A stretch of 64,000 nt of DNA from Stieleria magnilauensis (lineage in GTDB: Bacteria > Planctomycetota > Planctomycetia > Pirellulales > Pirellulaceae). Positions 16,688 to 25,834 of this stretch are shown here, piece after piece. The stretch spans positions 5,864,394 to 5,928,393 of the forward strand of contig CP036432.1 of NCBI GenBank assembly GCA_007753675.1, written 5' to 3'. Position 1 is the stretch's first letter, and each line of letters starts with the position of its first letter. The position numbers were made by a program, and so were the translations under genes. The notes under the pieces are model-generated. The model searched no databases and was not told the DNA's origin. It was given only the letters and a program-made list of their open reading frames with translations.

Positions 16688-19147
16688 TCACTGGCCGAAC
16701 ACTAGGAAACGTTGGGTTTGGCGTCCTCCTCGAATTTGCTCAGGATTGCGAAAAAATTTCTCCGGGCCGGAGTTGACCGAGGCCGGTGGCAGGTCCGTCA
16801 GCACCTTGGCATAGAAACGGGCCAACCACGCTCCCCGCAACAACTCGCCAGCCATAAGCGATCGCGGTGTCCAAAATTCCACTCGCGGATATTCGTCTCG
16901 GTTGAGCATGGAATTCCCGGCAGTAGGCCACTGTCCGATCGACGCCAAACGAAGATCGTCCAGCGATGTCAACTGCGGATCGTTCCCGCCTGGAATGCGA
17001 CGAAGTCTATCGAGCCGACTTGCCAGGGCAGTGGTGTCAATCTCGATCGGTCGCATCGAACCGACCAACCCGATGATTGGTTTGCTCGGGTCCATCTTTC
17101 CCCACCACAATGTCGTCTCGGGAAACACGGTTGCAAAGGTGTCCGCGATCATCGTGAATTCGCGCTCGCCCATCTGATAGATCGGCAACCACTGACAGAA
17201 TAGACCTCCCTTTTCAAGACGTTTGGCCGCCGCTGCATAATGCACTTCGGTGTAAAGGTATCCGGTCTCACTTTCCCAGGGCACGAATAGGTCCGACACG
17301 ATCACGTCAAACTTTTTACTTGTGCCCAACAGGAAGTGCCTGGCATCGTCGGTTGTCACATGCACGCGATCGTCTTCCAAAACATGATCGTTTCGATGGC
17401 CCAGTTCTCTGGCGGCGGCAGTCACGTCGGCGATCAGTTCAACGATCTCGATCGTTTCGGTCTCTGGATGCTGGATCGCACCGGCCGCGGTCACGCCGGT
17501 GCCCATGCCAAGAAATAGGACGCGTTGCGGATTGGGATGCAACAACATTGGCAACCGAGCTTGTCGGCGCTCACGCGTCGCCGCGGCTCCGGTGCCACCG
17601 AGGCGATAGTGCAAATTCTGGCGAATGTACCAAGCCTCGCTGTCTTTGCTGCGAGTCACGTCAATCCAACCATAGGCCGACTCGCGCCTCGTTAAAAAGA
17701 CCTCGTCAGGGTCGCGGCCCAACAATGACCAGGACGACGACGCGAAGCCAACCCCAACGACGCACAGCCCACCGAAAGCAATCGCAACCGACCTCCCGTA
17801 GCTGAAAGTCGCGTGATGACCGGAAAATCGGGCGGGCGCAATAAATCCCGAAAGCAACGCGATCAACAGCAACAACGCCGCGACAACCAGGAAACCACCC
17901 CACAGGCCGATCGTCGGCAACATGGCAAAGCTCGCCGCAAGCGACCCCAAAGCCGCTCCCACCGCGTTGACCATCGCAAGCGTTCCCACGGCTCGGCCCG
18001 TCGAATGGCTCCTCGCCAGTACCTGCCAAGTTGCCGGAAAGATCATCCCGCAGATCGTGACCGGCAGCATCACATAGGCAAACACCAATATGAAACCGCG
18101 CAGCAAATGACCAACAAAGGTTTCGCCTGAAACGAAGTACTGCAATCGTGTGATGTTCACAAACAAGGCCAAGCACAAGCAGCAACTCACGGTAGCCGCG
18201 ATCCCGCACCAAAATAGAATGGCATCGGGCTTGACGCGACGCATCAACGCGGCAACCAAGGCAGCACCCACGGCCAACGCCAACAGAAATACGGCAACCA
18301 CATTTCCGAACGTATAGGTGCTGTTATGAAACACCAACGAGAACAACCGCGTGTAGAGAATCTCAAGTGCCAAGGTGGCAAAGCCGCTGATCGCCGCGAT
18401 CGCGAGCGTAACGTTCGTTCGCCTTCCGCGAGGCTCTTCGTCGTCCTCCCCGTAGCGGAACTCGCCAAGAGTTTCGGCTGGGTTTTCTGGATCCAAAACC
18501 TCGATGACTTCCGCCATTTGCGTGCGCGACAACACGATCGCAATCACCCCGGCCAACACGGCGACCCCGGCCGCTGCATAGCTGCTCCGAGCAACTCCCA
18601 CTTGGACCAACAACAAATAGGTGCAGACCAACGTTCCCGCCATCGCACCCGCCGTATTGAACGCATAGCCGATCGCGGCGCTACGAGTAGGGTGATCTGA
18701 CACGCGAGCGAGTGCCTGCGACATTAGCGGCAAGGTCGCGCCCAGTGCCACCGTCGCCGGAAGCAACAGCAACACGCCGATGCTTGCTCGACTGGCGAAC
18801 TGCCATGCCATGCTCTCGCTCGACATCCACGCGACGATAGCTTGCGACTGCAACACACTCAGCAGCGTCGGAACGCAAATCGCCCAAGCCGCCGCAGCGA
18901 TCTCGAGAACGCCAAACCACCGCAACGAACTTCCCGACGCCGAAAGTCTACCGCCGACGGAATACCCGATCGCCAATCCCAGAAACAGGCTCGCCAGCAC
19001 GACGCTGCCCGCCAGAACCGTGTGCCCGAACAGCAATCCGGCTTGACGCGTCCAAGAGATTTCGTAAACCAGCGTTGTTGCCCCGGAAACGAAAAACAGC
19101 AAAAGCAGCGGCAGCGTCGACGCTACGCCGAATCGTTTCGTAGGCAT
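16688..19147 (-). CDS. Membrane protein fused to spermidine-synthase-like methyltransferase-fold domain
   Basis: 819 residues. About 12-14 membrane helices occupy residues 8-490, followed by a soluble Rossmann-type domain (about 500-760) with the nucleotide-binding loop 'VLFLGMGTGVTAAGAI' and the 'DVIVSDLFVPW' strand. This layout is that of the 'fused MFS/spermidine synthase' group. True aminopropyltransferases need decarboxylated SAM and a catalytic Asp; here 'VSDLF' occupies that place, so a polyamine product is possible but unproven. Residues near 225 (PAETLGEFRYG) are encoded by a copy of the dispersed repeat. A fragment of a second such gene lies at 20128-20396. Confidence 0.85.
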   Translation of the reverse strand: MPTKRFGVASTLPLLLLFFVSGATTLVYEISWTRQAGLLFGHTVLAGSVVLASLFLGLAIGYSVGGRLSASGSSLRWFGVLEIAAAAWAICVPTLLSVLQSQAIVAWMSSESMAWQFASRASIGVLLLLPATVALGATLPLMSQALARVSDHPTRSAAIGYAFNTAGAMAGTLVCTYLLLVQVGVARSSYAAAGVAVLAGVIAIVLSRTQMAEVIEVLDPENPAETLGEFRYGEDDEEPRGRRTNVTLAIAAISGFATLALEILYTRLFSLVFHNSTYTFGNVVAVFLLALAVGAALVAALMRRVKPDAILFWCGIAATVSCCLCLALFVNITRLQYFVSGETFVGHLLRGFILVFAYVMLPVTICGMIFPATWQVLARSHSTGRAVGTLAMVNAVGAALGSLAASFAMLPTIGLWGGFLVVAALLLLIALLSGFIAPARFSGHHATFSYGRSVAIAFGGLCVVGVGFASSSWSLLGRDPDEVFLTRRESAYGWIDVTRSKDSEAWYIRQNLHYRLGGTGAAATRERRQARLPMLLHPNPQRVLFLGMGTGVTAAGAIQHPETETIEIVELIADVTAAARELGHRNDHVLEDDRVHVTTDDARHFLLGTSKKFDVIVSDLFVPWESETGYLYTEVHYAAAAKRLEKGGLFCQWLPIYQMGEREFTMIADTFATVFPETTLWWGKMDPSKPIIGLVGSMRPIEIDTTALASRLDRLRRIPGGNDPQLTSLDDLRLASIGQWPTAGNSMLNRDEYPRVEFWTPRSLMAGELLRGAWLARFYAKVLTDLPPASVNSGPEKFFRNPEQIRGGRQTQRFLVFGQ
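18451..18480 (+). repeat. Dispersed repeat copy inside a coding region
   Basis: CGTAGCGGAACTCGCCAAGA then GTTTCGGCTG. It lies within the 16688-19147 gene and is read in frame on the minus strand as PAETLGEFRYG, in a loop between membrane helices. Confidence 0.75.
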
Positions 19148-19380
19148 CTATCGTCCTTGACCATGAGTAACTCAGTGCAATATTTGTCTTGGATAGTGTC
19201 GTCAGAGTGTACACATTGTGCCGTCAGTTCGACATCGCTCGCTCTTCGCACCAGACACCGTGAATCTTCGAAAACGCCGCAAAACACGCGTTTTCTGGGG
19301 AATGGTCTCCAGCGGCACGCCACTTGCTATAAGTGGTCGAAGTCGTCCGTCCCTAATAACTTACAAGCGAGCCAGTCCAA

Positions 19381-20058
19381 ATGAACCGAATCATCCCTAC
19401 TATCGGACTTCTTGTTGTCGGCTTCGCTCTGACGACGACCTCGGCATCTGCTCAGCACTACGGTTATGGACATGGTCAACATGGGCACCACGCTCACTAC
19501 GACCACGGATTATATCATGGTGGACACAGCCGTCACAACGACTTCCACGGTGGCTATCACCCGACAGACTATTTGACCTACCCAGTTCATCCGCCCACCA
19601 TTGCTTGCACAGTTCCTGTTTACCGCGAACAGCAGTATCTCGATGCACCAGAGAGCGATTTCTACTGCCCGAATTCAGGCTACTGCCCCCAAGCGGCGAA
19701 CGGGATAGGTCAGCAATACGCGCCGGTGCCGTCGCATAGCCAACTGAATAATTACGCCATTGGGCCAACGCAAGGCTTGAACGATCCGGCGCACGACGGG
19801 CATGATCACTCAGGACACAATCACGCTGGTCACACCCATTCGAATCTCGGCAGCGCCTACGCATCTCCGTCGCAGCCACAGGACCGGAGTTACGTCCCCG
19901 CACCTTCCCTGGATCAATCTCCTCGGTTCCAGCCAGCGCCTCAGCAGCAGCCGAACAACAACTCCGGCATTCGCCCGAACTCACCCAACTCATCGCCAAG
20001 CCTACCGAAACGAAGCGAAGCCCCCGTCCAAATGGACGGGCCTCCGCCTCAGATTTGA
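19381..20058 (+). CDS. Secreted His/Tyr/Pro-rich protein
   Basis: 225 residues. A signal peptide ends SASAQ and leads into 'HYGYGHGQHGHHAHYDHGLY'. A short Cys-containing middle ('FYCPNSGYCPQAANG') and a second His run ('HDGHDHSGHNHAGHTH') follow, then a Gln/Pro/Asn-rich disordered tail ending MDGPPPQI. There is no folded enzyme domain. It likely sits at the cell surface or in the periplasm and binds metal through its His runs. It is one of the cluster of His-rich secreted genes 19381-25331 on the plus strand. Confidence 0.7.
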   Translation: MNRIIPTIGLLVVGFALTTTSASAQHYGYGHGQHGHHAHYDHGLYHGGHSRHNDFHGGYHPTDYLTYPVHPPTIACTVPVYREQQYLDAPESDFYCPNSGYCPQAANGIGQQYAPVPSHSQLNNYAIGPTQGLNDPAHDGHDHSGHNHAGHTHSNLGSAYASPSQPQDRSYVPAPSLDQSPRFQPAPQQQPNNNSGIRPNSPNSSPSLPKRSEAPVQMDGPPPQI

Positions 20059-20127
20059 GATGCAATCAACTAGCAAGCGGCGTGAAGCAATCATCTCGCA
20101 GATGTTCGACGTATTCTGACGTGCCAA

Positions 20128-20396
20128 CGGGCGTAGAGGCCAATCGCCTTGATAGAGATTTCCGAGTTGATCGCAATCACGCATCACCGGGTCAGCAGTT
20201 CCAATATGCGCGCCGAGTGATTGGAGACGTCCGCCGATCGAATCGGAATCAAGGGGCACCTCGCTTTCGGTTCCCACCAATTCAATCACGGGCCGAGCTG
20301 AGTCTGTCTGTAGCCAGCCGAACGTGACTTTTGGAAAGACCACCGCAAGGCAGTCAGCAATCAGCCAAAACTCACGCGTGAAAGTTTTAGGAATTG
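20128..20396 (-). pseudogene. Remnant of a fused spermidine-synthase-like gene (C-terminal part)
   Basis: Reading the minus strand from 20396 gives 'TFTREFWLIADCLAVVFPKV' then 'TFGWLQ...ARPVIELVGTE', which lines up with 'GEREFTMIADTFATVFPETT' then 'LWWGKM...KPIIGLVGSM' in the intact protein 16688-19147. Similarity continues through 'IGGRLQSLGAHI' and ends near 'GDWPLRPLA'. There is no start codon or N-terminal domain, and the rest of the gene is absent. The level of identity points to an old duplicate rather than a recent copy. Confidence 0.75.
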
Positions 20397-20494
20397 GTTG
20401 AGGGGATTCGTCGGAGATTTCGCACGTTCTTTTGTTCGCGGATCACGTTGATCTGGAACAGTCGAAAAATCCCGCAACAAAAACAGATTCACTC

Positions 20495-20818
20495 ATGTAC
20501 AACACGAAAAAGCTCCTCCCCGCACTCGCGCTCGTCGCCGCTCTCACATTCGCCTTGGGCGCTGAAGCAAAAGCGCAATTTGGTCACGGTTGGGGACACG
20601 GTCATGGTCACAGCGGCCACGTCTATCAGCCGGTGGCGCCTTCGCATTGGGGTCACGGACATCAAACGCACTACCCCAGCTTCGGTTGGCGTCACCCGAC
20701 TTACCACAACACCACACACCTTGATTACCACGCTCCGCAAATCTCTCGGCATGGCAACCACTTACACGTTCAGCCGAGACACTACGACGTGCATCCGACC
20801 GGTCACTGGGATCACTAA
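20495..20818 (+). CDS. Small secreted His-rich protein (paralogue of 23652-23981)
   Basis: 107 residues from ATG 20495. A signal peptide with 'LPALALVAALTFALGAEAKA' is followed by FGHGWGHGHGHSGHVYQPV. The C-terminal half carries 'TTHLDYHAPQISRHGNHLHV' and ends DVHPTGHWDH. The gene at 23652-23981 has the same plan and the same block 'TTHLDYHRPQVIPHGRHFHV'. The regular spacing of His in this block suggests a conserved metal site. It is the first complete plus-strand gene after the pseudogene remnant. Confidence 0.7.
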   Translation: MYNTKKLLPALALVAALTFALGAEAKAQFGHGWGHGHGHSGHVYQPVAPSHWGHGHQTHYPSFGWRHPTYHNTTHLDYHAPQISRHGNHLHVQPRHYDVHPTGHWDH

Positions 20819-21076
20819 AATGTGTTGAGTGTTCAAACGTCTCAGCCAGCTTTCTCAGCCGACTATTCGTTGGCTGGGGCGGTTTTCATGGCGAATAGGC
20901 TTGCCAATGGCATTTTCCCTAGAAGCCCAACGTATCCACGCCAGTTTTTGCACAACTCAATCGAATCTAACATCCGCCAAGTCAAAACAACCGAGACTAA
21001 TGGTTGACCTCTTTCCCCTGGCTCCCGAGTTTCGACGACATCGGAAGCAATTCAAACCGTTCTCTGGAGCCTCCCT

Positions 21077-22012
21077 GTGAAATCTCAACTTTTATTTGCC
21101 GCGTGCCTTTTCGCAATGACGACTACGGCCTCGGCTCAATTCAGAATCCAAATCGGCTCTGGTCACGATCATCATGGTCATGGCGGAATCGTCCAGCCGC
21201 ACATCGACCATCACGAGCACATCATCCGAGATCGCCACGGGCACGTAACCGGCCGAGAACATCATGACGTCGTTCACAACAGCTGGTCGCACATCGTTCC
21301 CAACACCATTCGTGGTTACTCAACGGGCCGGTACTATGTGCAAGGCAATAACTACTACTACGCACCACCTGCTGGCCAACATGTGGCAGCACGTCCCGCG
21401 ATCGTTCCGTTCGGAGGATTTACTCAGTACAGCGATCTCTCCGGGCGGCTAGAAACTCTGGTGAATGAGATGTTGCTCGACCTCCACTACAACTATTCTC
21501 ACAATCCTGGATTCGCAGAAACGTACCGCGAAGGCTACGAACTTCTGGGGGTGGCAAAGTTCATTCATGCCGCCGAGCACAACAATGACCGCGAAGCGAT
21601 GCGTTCCAAGCTTCTCGGGACGGACCGGCTGTTTCATCACATCCAAGACGACGTTCGAGGTTGGACGAGAATTCATCACCGCCAAATCGGCACACTCGGT
21701 CTCATCTCGAAAATGGAAATTGCCGAATCCACTTTGCATCACTTGATGAACGACGTTGGAGTCTCCGAATCGGGCCAGGCTCCGCAGCCAACTTCTGCAG
21801 CGGGCGGAGGAGTAGAGCAAGCTCCGCCTCCACCCGGCATCCAACAGGGATACTCACCAATGCAGGGCGCACAGCAAGGCTATGTTCCACAGCAGGGTGT
21901 TCCTCAAGGTTTTGCCCCGCAGCGTGCTCCCGCCCAAAATTATGCGCCTCAGCGTAGCGAGCCAAGCGCGGCTCCACTGGGCAATTCACCACCACCGCCT
22001 ACCGTTGAATAG
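21077..22012 (+). CDS. Secreted His-containing protein with helical domain (paralogue of 7478-8431)
   Basis: 311 residues from a GTG start, with a signal peptide ending SASAQ. Residues 20-110 hold 'HDHHGHGGIVQPHIDHHEHI' and the block 'HDVVHNSWSHIVP'. The helical domain follows ('LSGRLETLVNEMLLDLHYNY', 'GFAETYREGYELLGVAKFIH', 'LFHHIQDDVRGWTR'), then a Gln/Pro-rich tail with repeated GYxPxQ units, ending PPPPTVE. The helical domain is far better conserved with 7478-8431 than the His run, so it is probably the functional core. No named family is recognised. Confidence 0.75.
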   Translation: MKSQLLFAACLFAMTTTASAQFRIQIGSGHDHHGHGGIVQPHIDHHEHIIRDRHGHVTGREHHDVVHNSWSHIVPNTIRGYSTGRYYVQGNNYYYAPPAGQHVAARPAIVPFGGFTQYSDLSGRLETLVNEMLLDLHYNYSHNPGFAETYREGYELLGVAKFIHAAEHNNDREAMRSKLLGTDRLFHHIQDDVRGWTRIHHRQIGTLGLISKMEIAESTLHHLMNDVGVSESGQAPQPTSAAGGGVEQAPPPPGIQQGYSPMQGAQQGYVPQQGVPQGFAPQRAPAQNYAPQRSEPSAAPLGNSPPPPTVE

Positions 22013-22161
22013 CACCACGACCGAACCGCCGTCAGGCGAATGGCCAACTGTGTCCGTTCGGTGCGTTGACATGCCGACAAGCTCGAACCGATGACGAATG
22101 CAAGGCCCGCCAATTTTCGCTCGCATTCGAGCGCATGGCGTAGCGACACCTGAGGCATCAA

Positions 22162-22623
22162 GTGAAAACCAAGTCTATTGCCATGAGACAACCTGTCGGT
22201 TCGAACGCTCGCAAGCGCCGAATGCGCTTTACACTTCGCACGTTGTTCGTAGTCGTTTCTGGTTCGGCGATCGTAATCTGGTGGGTCCTGGTTCCGACAC
22301 AGAAAGTGAATTTGTTTTCAGTTGAAGTCAACTTTGGGAAATCCGAGTCGGCTTTGGCGATGGTTAGTCAATTCGAGAAGAGCGAATCCTGGCGCCGATC
22401 ACTCGTGCGTCACCTTGCAGGTGGCAAGCAAGTAACTGCCGTCAAGTCCAAGACCGAAGTCTCGGTTGAGCCCATCTCTTTCAGTGACATCGTTTTTGGG
22501 CGCCGAAGATTTGCAGTCGTGCAGGGACATGACGTATTGGCTGCCGACGGTAGTAGGCATCAAGGGTTTTCGACAGCGAAAGGATCGATCACTCATTGGG
22601 GTATCGAACCTCGCCAAGAATGA
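22162..22623 (+). CDS. Hypothetical protein with 'RxRFTLRTLFV' N-terminal helix
   Basis: 153 residues. A basic stretch leads into 'RMRFTLRTLFVVVSGSAIVI', an N-terminal motif plus membrane helix very common in small planctomycete proteins of unknown function. The rest is a soluble domain facing outward, with no recognised motif. A second frame continues past its stop (to 22792) with protein-like composition, so the true C-terminus may have been lost by a frameshift. Confidence 0.5.
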   Translation: MKTKSIAMRQPVGSNARKRRMRFTLRTLFVVVSGSAIVIWWVLVPTQKVNLFSVEVNFGKSESALAMVSQFEKSESWRRSLVRHLAGGKQVTAVKSKTEVSVEPISFSDIVFGRRRFAVVQGHDVLAADGSRHQGFSTAKGSITHWGIEPRQE

Positions 22624-22887
22624 CGCGTTTGGATTGGTGCTCTCCCCCAATCGCAGCAGCGGAGAAGTCATGCATAAGAATGCATTCTTGGACTTGTTCA
22701 TCATCAGAGAAGCCCCATGCCATTGCCGATTACCGGCGTGTTGTCATGTGGCCGCCACAAAACTGCTCATGAGTTCAATCGCTAAAAATTGAATCAACAT
22801 CGCTACTCTCCACTGGTAAGAAACTTGATTCGGTCACCAACCGAGGCCACGACTGCGGTGGCCTCGGAATCAATTCTTATACTCGAC

Positions 22888-23202
22888 TCAGTGGTCGTGC
22901 CGCACTTCAAAACCGCTCTGTTTGAGCCAGGCCACCAGCTTGTCCGCATCGTCGTGACTGGCCAGATGGACATCACGCCAAATGGGTGCTCGAAATTTGA
23001 TGTCCGAGTGCCCGTTGTGCTTGTCGACACGAACATCAACACCAAGACGACGCATTTGATCGATGAACGAAGCTCCATCACCGCAAGAATGATGGGAACA
23101 CATTGCGGACGCATCGGAGTGATGGTGATGCAAACAACATCCAAGAAAAACGTGCGTGTTAAACGCGACGATCGTCAGGCAATAGATGGTGCGAGCAAAC
23201 AC
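22888..23202 (-). CDS. Chimeric secreted protein: Cys/His-family N-terminus joined to one 'HxGHSD...WLKxxGF' domain
   Basis: 104 residues from GTG 23202, with GGAG 11 bases upstream. The N-terminus (signal helix, then GCCLHHHHSDASAMCSHHSC) resembles the small Cys/His family, most closely 9717-10151. After residue 45 it becomes 'LGVDVRVDKHNGHSDIKFRA' and 'LVAWLKQSGFEVRHDH', the same as the second domain of 8721-9413. The frame stays open to 23421, but that part lacks a signal peptide. The junction lies at about 23065-23080. It could be a working fusion that carries metal from one module to the other, or a deletion product. Confidence 0.65.
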   Translation of the reverse strand: MFARTIYCLTIVAFNTHVFLGCCLHHHHSDASAMCSHHSCGDGASFIDQMRRLGVDVRVDKHNGHSDIKFRAPIWRDVHLASHDDADKLVAWLKQSGFEVRHDH

Positions 23203-23651
23203 GTGATTTGATTCTCCGAAGGTAAGACGGTGGATTGTTGGCAGCTCGCAGGATGCGGTCAAACTCATTCGATGATCGCGATAACTCAAAGACGTCGCAT
23301 GCAATGCTGAGGCTGGACTTTGGTTGCATGGTCTGTGCCAACCGGCCGAGAAGAATGAGTGGGCCTGGGTCCCCCAACGTAAATCCCACGTCATTCGCCC
23401 ACTGAATCGTCGTTGCTGCACCTAAGAGAAAAAGCTTCGGGGAAAAGTCTTACGCGTGCGTGTGATCGAATGCCGGCGCCGCCGCGTGATCCTTTGGAAC
23501 ACACGGCTGTGCTCGCATTGATGGCGCTATCGTGAGCTTACCGCCGAAAACACTGCAAAAACGCATTTGGCACAGCCCATGCGTGTTTCACAGGCAGTTT
23601 CCTTCCAGCCGCTCGACCGAGACGGTTCTCCCACTCGAATGGAGTTAAGCC
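23203..23651. other. Intergenic region between divergent genes
   Basis: 449 bases between the chimeric minus-strand gene and the plus-strand gene at 23652. The open minus frame up to 23421 has no signal sequence or ribosome binding site and is probably untranslated. No repeat or hairpin was found. Confidence 0.4.
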
Positions 23652-23981
23652 ATGTTGAAAAAGAAAATGCTGTTGCCTGCCATCATCCTCGGGGTTGCCG
23701 TCACATTTGCCCTCAGTGGCGAAGCCAATGCTCAATGCGGATACGGATTGGGACCGGGTGTCGGACATGCCGGTTACGGCCAAGTCTACCGGCCGACTAC
23801 CCGTTCCTATTTGGGGCAGGGCTACCAATCCTATCGTCCAAGTTACGGTTACCGTCAGCCGGTTTACCACGACACAACCCATCTTGATTATCACCGGCCA
23901 CAAGTCATCCCTCATGGTCGCCACTTCCACGTGCAACGAGGACACTTCGACGTGCATCGAAGCGGTCATTGGCATCACTAG
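23652..23981 (+). CDS. Small secreted His/Tyr-rich protein (paralogue of 20495-20818)
   Basis: 109 residues. A signal peptide ('LLPAIILGVAVTFALSGEAN') is followed by a Gly/Tyr/Arg-rich middle, then the block 'TTHLDYHRPQVIPHGRHFHV' and a tail ending DVHRSGHWHH. Compared with its paralogue, the first His run is replaced by Tyr and Gly, while the C-terminal His block is kept almost unchanged. That makes the C-terminal block the likely functional site. ATG 23652 is the only start before the signal peptide. Confidence 0.7.
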   Translation: MLKKKMLLPAIILGVAVTFALSGEANAQCGYGLGPGVGHAGYGQVYRPTTRSYLGQGYQSYRPSYGYRQPVYHDTTHLDYHRPQVIPHGRHFHVQRGHFDVHRSGHWHH

Positions 23982-24323
23982 TCGACGGGTACCGGAGTGT
24001 CTCCGTCAGCGACTCGTTGGCGGGGATGCAGCCGGTGTTATTGCTCTTGGCGCTCCTGCGTGACTCGAGTCCAACAGAGCTGCAAAGCAACTCCGACGGC
24101 GATTCCGCAACAAAAATACACCATTCCGAAGGGAAGCTCGGTGTGCGTGAGATGGGCGAAGAAACTCATTTTTCAATACACCAGATGTAAAAGGTCTTAT
24201 CGGCTTTGCTTTGGGCAACGACAGTTTACGCTTTGAAGACGTTCATTGCGACCTGCGACAGAACCGCACGACGATTGCACCAGAATCTCCCTTCCGAATA
24301 AGCCTGTGCAAATCGAGAGAAAC
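23982..24323. other. Intergenic region
   Basis: 342 bases between two plus-strand secreted-protein genes. Short frames run through it, but none has a signal peptide, motif or good ribosome binding site. I saw no hairpin with a T-run. Confidence 0.4.
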
Positions 24324-25331
24324 ATGAACATGAGCTACGATTTCAAACGTTGCTTCATCGCAGTGCTCACAATTGTTGTTTGTGCGTCCGCATCGACAGA
24401 GTCCTACGCTCAAAGTCTATCGAATCGCGACCTGCGCAATATCGACGAGTTGGCAAATAGATTGATCGGATACACAGAGGAGCTTCACGACGAGTTCCAT
24501 CATCATTTTGAACGAGTCCGTCATGCTGAGAAGCTAGATTCCGATGTGACGCGTTTGGAGGAAATCGCGAAGGAGTTGCACGCGTTCGCGCAAGACGCTC
24601 CCAGCGCCGAAGCCACTATAAAACGTCTGCGCGCCGATGCCAACGAACTGTTGCAGCTTTCCTGGCAGATTGAGCGGACGGTTGCGCTTGCAGAAAGCTG
24701 GGTACGAACCAGCGATGAGAGGCGGGGCATTGCTCACATGCGAGACGTCTCCAGAGAAGTCGTCCGAACCGTTTTCCGAATTGACGACTATCTACCAGTC
24801 GACACTGATGTGATTGACGGACAGCTTGCCCGCCTTGAAAACGCTGTCAAAGTTCTCCATGACGAATTTCACGAGCATCTGGAAGGCTACGAGGTGTCTC
24901 GACACTTAGACGAAGACCTGGAAAGTCTCGAGAAATCTGTCGAGCACATGCACGATCTTGCCCACAATAAGCATTGGGAAAACATCGACTTGCCGCACAT
25001 CGTGCACGACATTCATGATGTCAAAGACGCGACGCAGCACATTGAAGAGCTATTTATCCGCCAAGCGAGAATTGGTGTGCGGACTCGTGATTTCGTCGGC
25101 ATCGAGCATTCGCGTGACGCGATCAGCGACGTGTTGGCCTCGATCCGATTGTTGGAGCACATGATTGATAAGGCGGATCCGCGGGGCCACACTACACTTC
25201 ATCGTCGTGTACATCGGGACATTCACGATCGATACCACGTTGACCCACATCACGACGACCACCAGAGCTCTGATCCGGAGCGATACCGATACGGATATGA
25301 TTCGCACCGCGCGCAGTATCCGCGTCATTGA
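24324..25331 (+). CDS. Secreted helical His-rich protein of unknown function
   Basis: 335 residues from ATG 24324, with a signal peptide ending SYAQ. The rest is almost wholly alpha-helical and seems to be built of two similar halves: 'LIGYTEELHDEFHHHFERVR' (near residue 45) and 'LENAVKVLHDEFHEHLEGYE' (near residue 180), each followed by a 'LE.....LH.....' helix. The tail is His/Asp/Arg-rich (HRDIHDRYHVDPHHDDHQ). The paired HDEFHxH motif could form a metal site like those of four-helix bundle proteins. It is last of the plus-strand His-rich cluster and lies close to the DtxR-type regulator. Confidence 0.7.
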   Translation: MNMSYDFKRCFIAVLTIVVCASASTESYAQSLSNRDLRNIDELANRLIGYTEELHDEFHHHFERVRHAEKLDSDVTRLEEIAKELHAFAQDAPSAEATIKRLRADANELLQLSWQIERTVALAESWVRTSDERRGIAHMRDVSREVVRTVFRIDDYLPVDTDVIDGQLARLENAVKVLHDEFHEHLEGYEVSRHLDEDLESLEKSVEHMHDLAHNKHWENIDLPHIVHDIHDVKDATQHIEELFIRQARIGVRTRDFVGIEHSRDAISDVLASIRLLEHMIDKADPRGHTTLHRRVHRDIHDRYHVDPHHDDHQSSDPERYRYGYDSHRAQYPRH

Positions 25332-25420
25332 GCGGCCTTGAAACGATCTGTCGAAGCATTGAGTTTCCCCAGCTTGCGGGAATAGCATGGCATACACACG
25401 CAAGGCCGTTGAACCGGCCC

Positions 25421-25834
25421 TTACTGCTCTTTGGGCCAGCCGCTTTCCAGCACGGCCTTCATCGCAGCCAAGGTTTCCTTGCCCACGTGGTGTTCGATTC
25501 CTTCGCTGTCGACTGCCGCAGACTTCTCGCTGACGCCCAACTTGCGGAGAAACTGTTCCACGATCTGGTGGCGGCGGCGCGATTTGGTTGCCAAGCGTTG
25601 ACCTGCTGGCGTCAAGAAGATCGGCTGGTAGGGCTCGGTCATGACCAAGCCATCTCGTTTTAGGCGTGAGACCGTATTGCTTACCGTTGCTTGCGTGACC
25701 GCGAAATGCTGCGCCAAATCGGTCGCTCGGCATGCACCCCGCGCGTCCGCTAAATCAGCAATCGCCTCCACATAGTCTTCTGCAACTTCTGTCGCATGGT
25801 CATCCCTCGTCCGCTGGTGTTTCGTCTCCGACAA
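25421..25834 (-). CDS. DtxR/MntR-family metal-dependent transcriptional regulator
   Basis: 137 residues, the length of the short MntR-like members (no SH3 domain). The winged helix is at residues 15-75 ('ATDLAQHFAVTQATVSNTVS', 'RLKRDGLVMTEPYQPIFLTP'), and the dimerisation/metal-binding helix is at 80-130 ('RHQIVEQFLRKLGVSEKSAA', 'DSEGIEHHVGKETLAAM'). The E-H-H and D-x-E-G-I-E-H pattern matches the family's metal ligands. These regulators repress manganese or iron uptake genes when metal is bound. Three box-like sites (25983-26042) lie 149-208 bases upstream of its start, in the gap shared with the DUF1559 gene. Confidence 0.88.
   Translation of the reverse strand: MSETKHQRTRDDHATEVAEDYVEAIADLADARGACRATDLAQHFAVTQATVSNTVSRLKRDGLVMTEPYQPIFLTPAGQRLATKSRRRHQIVEQFLRKLGVSEKSAAVDSEGIEHHVGKETLAAMKAVLESGWPKEQ

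Noticed and set aside
19400..20065. Minus-strand frame of 221 codons
   Set aside because: Antisense to the His-rich gene 19381-20058, which has a clear signal peptide.
22466..22792. Second frame over the end of 22162-22623
   Set aside because: It could be the true C-terminus after a frameshift, but I found no family match to decide, so it is only mentioned in that entry.
23203..23421. Upstream extension of the chimeric protein gene
   Set aside because: No signal peptide or ribosome binding site at its start, while GTG 23202 is preceded by GGAG and directly starts the signal helix.
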